Shown here: one piece after another, positions 63,301 to 64,000 of the stretch
Position numbering within the stretch: the first letter of the stretch is position 1
Layout: each line of letters starts with the position of its first letter
NCBI GenBank assembly: GCA_023079485.1
Contig: CM041083.1
Coordinates: 158,170,552-158,234,551, forward strand
Source: Archilochus colubris
Taxonomy: Eukaryota; Chordata; Aves; Apodiformes; Trochilidae
Direction of reading: 5' to 3'
Length of the DNA: 64,000 nt
Translations under genes and position numbers: made by a program
The notes under the pieces: model-generated
Told to the model about the DNA's origin: nothing
Seen by the model: only the letters and a program-made list of their open reading frames with translations
The model's database searches: none

Positions 63301-63805
63301 GTTAAGATTGGGTTTTCCTGATCAAAAAGGTCATTAACAGCTGGAGTATGTTTTTTCTGGTTGCATTGCTTGTTTGTTGGAAAATTATTGTAATATGATG
63401 GTTCACATCTTTGAATCAGGAGAAATATGTGGTAGTATTTAGTATACTTCCTGAATTCTTTGCTTAGTGTTCACATATAACTTGTTGTAAAAATTCTCAG
63501 GCATGAACTGCTTTGAAGTTCACATTCGTTGTGGAATTGTTGCAGTTATTCTTAAGCCAAATATCATTAATATTTTTATTGCTATTTATTTAACCTTTTT
63601 TCTCTGAAAGTCTCTTAACAACATAAAATTGCCTTTCATCTTAGGAAAAAGATACACGAGTCTGTGAGCATCCTCTGTCAGACATAGTGATTGCTGGTGA
63701 AGCAGCTCACCCATTACCCCACACTTTTCATCGCCTTCTGCAGACAATCTCTGATCTTATGATGTCTCTTCCCAGTGGTAGTGCATTACAGCAAATGGCC
63801 TTGAG
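138..63805 (+). CDS. MYCBP2: MYCBP2 (PAM/Highwire/RPM-1) E3 ubiquitin ligase, internal half of the gene
   Basis: This is the span from the first to the last exon visible; the gene continues on both sides. MYCBP2 is a very large neuronal E3 ligase that works with FBXO45 and SKP1, controls axon and synapse development, and targets proteins such as DLK and NMNAT2; its catalytic RING module is at the far C-terminus and is not in this window. What the sequence shows is 33 phase-compatible exons encoding about 2260 residues, plus two or three in-frame cassettes, covering the second PHR domain, a CUB-like segment, a filamin-like repeat, two SH3b-like repeats, a Ser/Pro-rich region and a Cys/His-rich segment. 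Identification rests on my recognition of the protein across almost every exon. The known vertebrate protein is about 4650 residues, so roughly half is here. No frameshift or internal stop was found, so the gene looks intact. Confidence 0.96.
956..1230 (+). CDS. MYCBP2: MYCBP2 exon 2 of window
   Basis: The exon lies between acceptor CACCTTTTAG and donor GTACGT. It begins with two bases that complete a split Ala codon and ends in phase 0 after CLDQ. The product contains the stretches [11 protein letters not shown] and [17 protein letters not shown], a predicted all-helical region rich in Leu, Cys and His. An ATG at 910 is intronic and is not a start. Confidence 0.96.
2160..2381 (+). CDS. MYCBP2: MYCBP2 exon 3 of window
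   Basis: A long T-rich tract ends in TTTTTAG at 2159, and the exon ends at donor GTCAGA. It is exactly 74 codons, phase 0 on both sides, reading from [15 protein letters not shown] to HMEKLSQ. Its GC content is clearly higher than the flanking introns, as expected for conserved coding sequence. It continues the helical segment that precedes the second PHR domain. Confidence 0.96.
3917..4108 (+). CDS. MYCBP2: MYCBP2 exon 4 of window
   Basis: The exon sits between acceptor TAATGTAG and a strong donor GTAAGC. It is 64 codons, phase 0 to phase 0, starting [19 protein letters not shown] and ending TASALGSE. It encodes hydrophobic helices ([13 protein letters not shown] and [16 protein letters not shown]) immediately before the PHR domain. 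Confidence 0.96.
5257..5463 (+). CDS. MYCBP2: MYCBP2 exon 5 of window: start of second PHR domain
   Basis: Acceptor TTACTTACAG and donor GTAAGT enclose 69 codons in phase 0. After a short linker the residues [15 protein letters not shown] and [22 protein letters not shown] are the hallmark opening strands of a PHR domain, a beta-sandwich found in PAM/Highwire/RPM-1 proteins and in BTBD1/2-type proteins. The Gly-rich [17 protein letters not shown] matches the family pattern. By order along the protein this is the second of the two PHR domains. Confidence 0.97.
6206..6337 (+). CDS. MYCBP2: MYCBP2 exon 6 of window: middle of second PHR domain
   Basis: The exon is 44 codons between acceptor TTTGAATCAG and donor GTAAAT, phase 0 on both sides. 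It reads from [20 protein letters not shown] to DKVVPLK and continues the PHR beta-sandwich: a surface loop rich in Ser, Thr and His followed by strands ending just before the PHR signature in the next exon. Confidence 0.96.
6894..7072 (+). CDS. MYCBP2: MYCBP2 exon 7 of window: end of second PHR domain
   Basis: The exon follows CCTTTTTAAG and ends at donor GTTTGT. It begins [20 protein letters not shown], followed by the strand [10 protein letters not shown] and a Ser/Asn loop, and ends QIPQILYY plus two bases that complete an Arg codon in the next exon. The YAVRLRNYG strand and the VTFTYSTC strand are typical C-terminal strands of PHR domains. Confidence 0.97.
7362..7423. repeat. A-rich simple repeat, (AAAC)n-like
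   Basis: A 62-base A-rich tract in which runs of A are punctuated by single C, with several consecutive CAAA units. It sits in the intron after the second PHR domain and has no attached element that I can recognise. Confidence 0.85.
8224..8366 (+). CDS. MYCBP2: MYCBP2 exon 8 of window
   Basis: Acceptor CCACCATTCAG precedes the exon, which starts with one base completing Arg and ends with one base of an Ala codon before donor GTAAGG. It encodes [20 protein letters not shown] and then amphipathic helix [20 protein letters not shown]. This begins the helical stretch that links the PHR domain to the CUB-like segment. Confidence 0.96.
9171..9271 (+). CDS. MYCBP2: MYCBP2 exon 9 of window
   Basis: The exon lies between acceptor CTTTGTCTAG and donor GTATGC and starts with two bases completing Ala. 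It reads [20 protein letters not shown] and then a hydrophobic Ile/Ala/Pro-rich segment ending AAAIPK in phase 0. The segment is hydrophobic enough to mimic a membrane helix, but in this cytosolic protein it is better read as the core of a helical bundle. Confidence 0.96.
10407..10625 (+). CDS. MYCBP2: MYCBP2 exon 10 of window
   Basis: The exon is 73 codons in phase 0 between acceptor TGCTACAG and donor GTAAGC. It reads [20 protein letters not shown], then a Ser/Thr/Gln linker ([17 protein letters not shown]), then [17 protein letters not shown]. The last stretch looks like the opening of the CUB-like segment that continues in the next two exons. Confidence 0.96.
12048..12273 (+). CDS. MYCBP2: MYCBP2 exon 11 of window: CUB-like segment
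   Basis: Acceptor TTGTTTTAG and donor GTAATA bound an exon that starts in phase 0 and leaves one base of a Gly codon. It opens [20 protein letters not shown], then [11 protein letters not shown], and closes with [18 protein letters not shown]. The pattern of a strand, FD-x-x-C-x-T, an acidic residue pair, and WP-x-strand-PG resembles the CUB-like module of large E3-type proteins such as ZZEF1. That assignment is inference; the gene identity is not in doubt. Confidence 0.96.
12580..12698 (+). CDS. MYCBP2: MYCBP2 exon 12 of window: end of CUB-like segment
   Basis: The exon follows CTTCCTATAAG, starts with two bases completing Gly, and ends in phase 0 before donor GTAAGG. It reads [20 protein letters not shown], then [19 protein letters not shown]. 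The F-x-L-x-x-SD and YGFK pattern matches the closing strands expected of the CUB-like segment begun in the previous exon. Confidence 0.95.
13025..13372 (-). mobile_element. CR1 LINE fragment, 3' end
   Basis: It begins with TCACAGAATCATAGAATG, the reverse complement of the CR1 3' terminus, followed by GGAAGGGATCTTAAAGATCAT and the usual GGGCAGGGACA, CTTCCAGGGAGGGG and TTCTTCCTAATGTCTAACCT blocks. The element is therefore on the minus strand and 5' truncated. Open frames within it on either strand are remnants and not genes. Confidence 0.92.
14682..14769 (+). CDS. MYCBP2: MYCBP2 exon 13 of window
   Basis: An 88-nt exon between TCAAATTGAAG and donor GTAAGT. It reads [20 protein letters not shown], then MKKDLALPI plus one base. 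The acceptor lacks a strong pyrimidine run just upstream, but the frame joins exactly with both neighbours. It encodes a Leu/Ala-rich helix after the CUB-like segment. Confidence 0.94.
14770..18183 (+). other. 3.4-kb intron, no exon or repeat recognised
   Basis: AT-rich sequence with no clear CR1 copy. It holds a short GT-rich tract near 14827-14850 and a perfect 10-bp inverted repeat at 16878-16904. I see no cassette exon candidate with correct phase. Confidence 0.6.
18184..18233 (+). CDS. MYCBP2: MYCBP2 exon 14 of window, short 50-nt exon with tandem acceptor
   Basis: This small exon is preceded by TTTTTACAGCAG, a tandem NAGNAG acceptor. Use of the second AG gives [17 protein letters not shown]; use of the first, at 18180, would insert one Ala codon before that Gly without shifting frame. 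The exon ends in phase 0 at donor GTATAT. It encodes a strongly acidic helix. It is isolated between introns of about 3.4 kb and 1.3 kb. Confidence 0.93.
19265..19335 (+). mobile_element. degenerate CR1 LINE 3' end
   Basis: GGTTGGAGCTGAGATTATCTT followed by AAGGTGCCCTCCAACACAAAC and ATATGATCTGTGAATC parallels the CR1 3' end (GGTTGGACTAGATGATCT, AAGGTCCCTTCCAACC, ATGATTCTGTGA) with many substitutions. It is an old, short copy on the plus strand. Confidence 0.7.
19552..19724 (+). CDS. MYCBP2: MYCBP2 exon 15 of window
   Basis: The exon begins right after a run of 12 A followed by G, with the pyrimidine tract pushed further upstream, and ends at donor GTAAAA leaving two bases of an Arg codon. 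It reads [20 protein letters not shown], then [12 protein letters not shown] and [16 protein letters not shown]. An overlapping open frame beginning with ATG at 19478 is in a different frame and is not real. Confidence 0.94.
20062..20206 (+). CDS. MYCBP2: MYCBP2 exon 16 of window: start of filamin-like repeat
   Basis: The exon follows CTTTGCTGCAG and ends in phase 0 at donor GTAATT. It completes an Arg codon and reads [20 protein letters not shown], then [20 protein letters not shown] and VPNMK. The strand ending [10 protein letters not shown] is the characteristic early part of a filamin/ABP280-type Ig-like repeat, which is annotated in this part of the mammalian protein. Confidence 0.96.
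21111..21220 (-). mobile_element. short CR1 LINE 3' fragment
   Basis: Three copies of the TCATAGAA unit (TCATAGAATCATAGAATCAT...) are followed by GGGTTGGAAGGGACCTCGAA, AGATCATCTAGTCCAACCCC and CCAGAGCAGGGCCACCTAGA. This is a well-preserved, minus-strand CR1 end truncated after about 110 bases, so probably a relatively young insertion. Confidence 0.93.
22199..22411 (+). CDS. MYCBP2: MYCBP2 exon 17 of window: filamin-like repeat with disordered insertion
   Basis: It is 71 codons in phase 0, between acceptor CTTATTACAG and donor GTAAGT. The exon opens [20 protein letters not shown] and then runs through a Lys/Gln and Ser/Pro-rich stretch of about 45 residues, before ordered sequence returns with [15 protein letters not shown]. 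The middle therefore looks like a disordered loop inserted between strands of the filamin-like fold. Confidence 0.96.
24429..24484 (+). CDS. MYCBP2: MYCBP2 exon 18 of window, 56-nt exon
   Basis: A short exon between acceptor TGTTCATAG and donor GTAAAC. It reads [18 protein letters not shown] plus two bases of an Arg codon. It continues the filamin-like segment. The frame joins exactly with both neighbours, and [12 protein letters not shown] is a recognised conserved stretch of MYCBP2. Confidence 0.95.
24939..25054 (+). CDS. MYCBP2: MYCBP2 exon 19 of window: filamin-like repeat core
   Basis: The exon follows TTTTTGTTCCTAG and ends at donor GTACTT leaving one base of an Asp codon. It reads [20 protein letters not shown], then [18 protein letters not shown]. 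The pattern DGTY-x-x-x-W-x-P-x-x-x-G-x-Y-x-I-x-V-x-x-D-G is the canonical C-terminal signature of filamin repeats. Confidence 0.97.
25760..25857 (+). CDS. MYCBP2: MYCBP2 exon 20 of window: end of filamin-like repeat; weak donor
   Basis: The exon follows TTTGCTTGTAG and reads [20 protein letters not shown], then a Lys/Pro tail ending QPNK in phase 0. The donor that keeps the frame is AAG|GTTGGG, a poor match to GTRAGT. If it is not used, translation continues for [13 protein letters not shown] to a TAG at 25897-25899. The next exon begins with Val and joins as expected for MYCBP2, so the weak donor must be used in the full-length product. Confidence 0.93.
25858..29577 (+). other. 3.7-kb intron following the weak donor
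   Basis: The first 42 bases are open in the MYCBP2 frame to a stop at 25899. A possible polyadenylation signal AATAAA lies at 26817-26822 followed by T-rich sequence at about 26845-26888. A CR1 copy lies at 28315-28670. A 135-codon minus-strand open frame at 26389-26796 is not convincing. Confidence 0.6.
28315..28670 (+). mobile_element. CR1 LINE fragment, 3' end
   Basis: The plus strand reads GGGGACCTTATCACTCTCTA, then a CTGAAGGGAGGTTGTAGTCA block, CATCCCTGGAGGTGTTTAAG, GGTCATAGGCTGGACTTGAT and ends GTGATTCTGTAA. These are consecutive diagnostic blocks of the CR1 3' region. The open frame from 28294 runs through it and is not a gene. Confidence 0.93.
29578..29694 (+). CDS. MYCBP2: MYCBP2 exon 21 of window: first SH3b-like repeat, part 1
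   Basis: A strong pyrimidine tract ends in CTTCTCTTAG, and the exon ends at donor GTAATT. It is 39 codons in phase 0, reading [20 protein letters not shown] to GSITFIDE. Together with the next exon it forms a unit resembling a bacterial-type SH3 (SH3b) fold: G-x-x-IRS-P-x-L, a hydrophobic strand pair and a G-x-W strand. A second copy lies in exons 24 and 25. Confidence 0.96.
30460..30600 (+). CDS. MYCBP2: MYCBP2 exon 22 of window: first SH3b-like repeat, part 2
   Basis: Acceptor TTTCCTGTAG and donor GTAAGT bound 47 codons in phase 0. It reads [20 protein letters not shown], then [19 protein letters not shown] and VPVD. The GVWLRL strand and EAWCL are the equivalents of GTWVQM and EAWSL in the second copy. 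The intron position, right after a Glu in phase 0, is also shared with that copy. Confidence 0.96.
30601..37406 (+). other. two introns around the 25-codon cassette exon
   Basis: About 4.7 kb upstream and 2.1 kb downstream of the cassette exon at 35252. Both are AT-rich and I recognise no repeat family, second gene or extra exon in them. Confidence 0.6.
35252..35326 (+). CDS. MYCBP2: MYCBP2 cassette exon (25 codons) between the SH3b-like repeats
   Basis: Acceptor TGTTGCTCAG after a T-rich tract, and donor GTGAGT, enclose exactly 25 codons in phase 0, so inclusion or skipping keeps the frame. It reads [20 protein letters not shown], then ALPPK. I recall a closely similar stretch in a mammalian MYCBP2 isoform, while the usual form joins VPVD directly to the next exon. 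It is isolated between introns of about 4.7 and 2.1 kb. I infer regulated inclusion. Confidence 0.85.
37407..37631 (+). CDS. MYCBP2: MYCBP2 exon 24 of window: linker and second SH3b-like repeat, part 1
   Basis: The exon follows a long T run and TTTCTCAG and ends at donor GTATGG; 75 codons in phase 0. It reads [20 protein letters not shown], then [38 protein letters not shown] and KVKAVGE. The second half duplicates the pattern of exon 21: K-x-G/S-x-x-x-IRS-x-P-x-L followed by IG-x-x-x-x-G and a strand ending in Glu. Confidence 0.96.
38529..38661 (+). CDS. MYCBP2: MYCBP2 exon 25 of window: second SH3b-like repeat, part 2; GC donor
   Basis: The exon follows GTGTATCAG and reads [20 protein letters not shown], then [18 protein letters not shown] and RHED plus one base. 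The frame to the next exon (Glu-Gln-Val-Leu-Leu-Asp) requires the donor ATG|GCAAGT, a GC-AG splice site. No nearby GT gives the conserved junction. Unspliced reading would run about 18 further codons to a stop. Confidence 0.94.
38950..39070 (-). mobile_element. CR1 LINE fragment
   Basis: Starts TCACAGAATCGCAGAATTAT, then GAGGCTGGAAAAGACCTCTG and a block ending CACATCCAGCCTTTTCCTTA. This is a minus-strand, 5'-truncated CR1 of a different subfamily from those with the GGTTGGAAGGGA block. It lies in the GC-AG intron. Confidence 0.85.
39617..40040 (-). mobile_element. older CR1 LINE fragment
   Basis: From GAAGATCATCTGTCCAGCCT, blocks such as TGTTCAGGCCCC, CTGGAGAACC, TTGCCTCTTGTCCTATCACT, CTCAGCCTCTCCTTAAG and AGCCCAAAACTGGA match CR1 read on the minus strand, with more divergence than the next copy. 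It stops exactly where the next CR1 terminus begins. Confidence 0.82.
40041..40510 (-). mobile_element. CR1 LINE fragment abutting an older copy
   Basis: It starts with the terminal TCATAGAATCATAGAATGG, then AAGATCATCCAGTTACAATC, GGGCAGGAACCCCTTCCACT, TTCCAGGGAGGGGAAGCCAC and CTCTCCAGGCTGAACAACCC. It is on the minus strand, about 470 bases long and 5' truncated. Its position directly against the older fragment suggests insertion into or beside it. Confidence 0.9.
40734..40859 (+). CDS. MYCBP2: MYCBP2 exon 26 of window: start of disordered region
   Basis: Acceptor TTTTTTTCTACAG and donor GTATGT. It completes a Glu codon and reads [20 protein letters not shown], then [20 protein letters not shown] and K, plus one base of a Gly codon. 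The composition is Pro/Ser/Gly-rich and likely disordered. Its 3' phase is shared by the cassette exons that follow. Confidence 0.95.
44037..44198 (+). CDS. MYCBP2: MYCBP2 cassette exon (54 codons), Pro/Gln-rich
   Basis: Acceptor GCCCACTACAG and donor GTAAGT enclose 162 nt with two bases completing a codon at the 5' end and one base left at the 3' end, so it can be included or skipped in frame. It reads [20 protein letters not shown], then [20 protein letters not shown] and [14 protein letters not shown] recall this segment in a longer mammalian isoform; the common form lacks it. The product would be a disordered, Pro/Gln-rich insert ahead of the Ser/Pro-rich region. Confidence 0.88.
45159..45217. 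repeat. CA/CCA-rich low-complexity tract
   Basis: A C- and A-only stretch with irregular CACAC, CCAC and CCCAC units. On the minus strand it directly follows the tRNA-like sequence as a GT-rich tail. Confidence 0.8.
45219..45288 (-). repeat. tRNA-like (SINE-head-like) element
   Basis: Read on the minus strand it contains TGGCGCAGCTGG, close to the RNA polymerase III A box, and GGGTTCGAGACTCC, a good B box, at the spacing of a tRNA. The T arm is partly paired, but acceptor-stem and anticodon-stem pairing fail, so a functional tRNA is unlikely. It lies between CA-rich tracts. The best reading is a decayed tRNA pseudogene or tRNA-derived SINE head. Confidence 0.55.
45335..45395. repeat. C-rich and (CA)n simple repeat
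   Basis: A run of C and CCCAC units passes into about ten CA repeats near 45372-45390. It flanks the tRNA-like element on the other side from the 45159 tract. Confidence 0.85.
50331..50432 (+). CDS. candidate additional MYCBP2 cassette exon (34 codons)
   Basis: A well-formed acceptor (pyrimidine-rich tract ending TCCACTGTAG) and a fair donor AGG|GTGGGT enclose 102 nt that are open in the frame set by exon 26 or the previous cassette, and end in the phase needed by the 1644-nt exon. Translation is [20 protein letters not shown], then [14 protein letters not shown]. All junction codons with either upstream partner and with the downstream exon are sense codons. Composition fits the surrounding Ser-rich disordered region. 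I do not clearly recall this exon from known isoforms; the call is inference from splice signals and phase. Confidence 0.5.
53160..54803 (+). CDS. MYCBP2: MYCBP2 large exon (1644 nt), Ser/Pro/Lys-rich region and start of Cys/His segment
   Basis: By far the largest exon in the window, between acceptor TACTAAACAG and donor GTAAGG, phases 1 in and 1 out. About the first 300 residues are disordered and full of Ser-Pro sites ([37 protein letters not shown]), suited to proline-directed kinases. A more ordered block follows: [34 protein letters not shown], then [21 protein letters not shown] Lys-rich tract ([12 protein letters not shown]) comes next and may act as a nuclear localisation or nucleic-acid contact, which is inference. 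The end has a CELC...H-x4-H arrangement. The start ATG at 53168 is internal, not an initiation codon. Confidence 0.97.
56056..56225 (+). CDS. MYCBP2: MYCBP2 exon 29 of window: Gly/Cys-rich segment
   Basis: Acceptor TCCTGATGTAG and donor GTATTC. It completes a Gly codon and reads [20 protein letters not shown], then [20 protein letters not shown] and [16 protein letters not shown] in phase 0. With the CELC and H-x4-H residues at the end of the previous exon, its Cys residues (including CDRC) look like a zinc-binding cluster. The tail is a basic helix. Confidence 0.96.
56911..57155 (+). CDS. MYCBP2: MYCBP2 exon 30 of window
   Basis: Acceptor AATGTCTCTAG and donor GTAGCT. It reads [20 protein letters not shown], then [31 protein letters not shown] and [10 protein letters not shown] plus two bases of an Arg codon. 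It starts with a basic stretch and then a helix; no named domain is recognised. Confidence 0.96.
57823..57987 (+). CDS. MYCBP2: MYCBP2 exon 31 of window
   Basis: Acceptor TTTGATGTAG and donor GTACTG. It completes Arg and reads [20 protein letters not shown], then [20 protein letters not shown] and [14 protein letters not shown] plus two bases of a Ser codon. It is acidic, with Ser/Thr-Pro sites, and probably flexible. Confidence 0.96.
58919..59076 (+). CDS. MYCBP2: MYCBP2 exon 32 of window
   Basis: Acceptor TTTCTTCGTAG and donor GTAAGA. It completes Ser and reads [20 protein letters not shown], then [20 protein letters not shown] and [12 protein letters not shown] plus one base of a Glu codon. 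RSYSVV and PRRRVNS look like basophilic kinase sites (inference). Confidence 0.96.
59465..59664 (+). CDS. MYCBP2: MYCBP2 exon 33 of window
   Basis: Acceptor TTTTGAATAG and donor GTATTA. It completes Glu and reads [20 protein letters not shown], then [20 protein letters not shown] and [20 protein letters not shown], ending AME in phase 0. From [11 protein letters not shown] on it is a well-ordered helical segment that continues in the next exon. Confidence 0.96.
60757..60906 (+). CDS. MYCBP2: MYCBP2 exon 34 of window
   Basis: Acceptor TTTGATTTTAG and donor GTAAGT; 50 codons in phase 0. It reads [20 protein letters not shown], then [20 protein letters not shown] and [10 protein letters not shown]. 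An ordered helical part is followed by a strongly acidic, disordered loop. Confidence 0.96.
60907..63644 (+). other. 2.7-kb intron before the last visible exon
   Basis: AT-rich intron with a short TA repeat near 61403-61413 and a perfect 20-bp palindrome at 63241-63260. No repeat family or exon candidate was recognised. Confidence 0.6.
63645..63805 (+). CDS. MYCBP2: MYCBP2 exon 35 of window, last exon visible
   Basis: Acceptor TTCATCTTAG and donor GTAAGC. It reads [20 protein letters not shown], then [20 protein letters not shown] and [13 protein letters not shown] plus two bases of an Arg codon. In the known protein this lies shortly before the DOC/APC10-like domain, which would be beyond the window edge. 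Confidence 0.96.
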
Positions 63806-63944
63806 GTAAGCACAAAATAAGAAAATTCTTGAAAGGCTGGAAATGTAACATAATAGATGAAAAGATTTTGCAATATAGATAGGAAGTTTGAAACACCTCT
63901 GTGTACATCTGAAGAGGAGCAGGTCTATCCTTATGCAAGGAAAG

Positions 63945-64000
63945 ATATTGGGTTGGACTAGATGATCTCTGAGGTCCCTTCCAACCCAGCTAATTCTATG
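63945..64000 (+). mobile_element. CR1 LINE 3' end, cut by the window edge
   Basis: GATATTGGGTTGGACTAGAT followed by GATCTCTGAGGTCCCTTCCA, ACCCAGC and ATTCTATG is the CR1 3' end on the plus strand, continuing past the end of the window. Confidence 0.9.

Noticed and set aside
1..64000. A novel multi-gene system, CRISPR array, operon or bacterial element
   Set aside because: The whole window is explained by the exons and introns of one vertebrate gene plus CR1 retroposons and simple repeats.

Overview
The window lies entirely inside one large vertebrate protein-coding gene on the + strand. The exons spell out the middle half of MYCBP2 (PAM; the vertebrate member of the PHR family with Highwire and RPM-1), a giant neuronal E3 ubiquitin ligase. 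The genome is almost certainly a bird's. Introns carry many CR1 LINE fragments with the typical octamer-like ends (repeated ATTCTATGATTCT / AGAATCATAGAAT), introns are short for so large a gene, and the sequence is AT-rich. I cannot fix the species.

I place 33 apparently constitutive exons between 138 and 63805. Two more exons (35252-35326 and 44037-44198) look like in-frame cassettes, and one further candidate (50331-50432) has the same phase. All splice phases join without a frameshift or stop. The constitutive exons sum to 6782 nt (2260 codons plus 2 nt). Both the start and the end of the gene lie outside the window, so there is no promoter, 5' UTR, RING finger or polyA site of the gene here.

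Layout by protein region: 138-4108, a helical segment after the first PHR domain; 5257-7072, the second PHR beta-sandwich domain; 8224-10625, a helical stretch; 10581-12698, a segment whose motifs resemble the CUB-like module of large E3-type proteins; 14682-19724, a linker; 20062-25857, a filamin/Ig-like repeat with a disordered insertion; 29578-38661, a tandem pair of SH3b-like repeats with a cassette exon in the linker; 40734-54803, a long disordered Ser/Pro/Lys-rich region dominated by one 1644-nt exon; 54735-56213, a Cys/His-rich, probably zinc-binding segment; 56911-63805, a conserved region leading toward the DOC/APC10-like domain, which would be downstream.

The rest is intron: CR1 copies at seven or eight places, a tRNA-like element flanked by CA-rich tracts, simple repeats and a few perfect inverted repeats. 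I see no second gene on either strand and no novel multi-gene system. The interesting points are splice-level ones (a GC-AG intron, a weak GTTGGG donor with a short in-frame extension to a stop, a NAGNAG acceptor, a 12-A run at an acceptor, cassette exons) and domain-level ones (a CUB-like module, a duplicated SH3b unit with conserved intron position).
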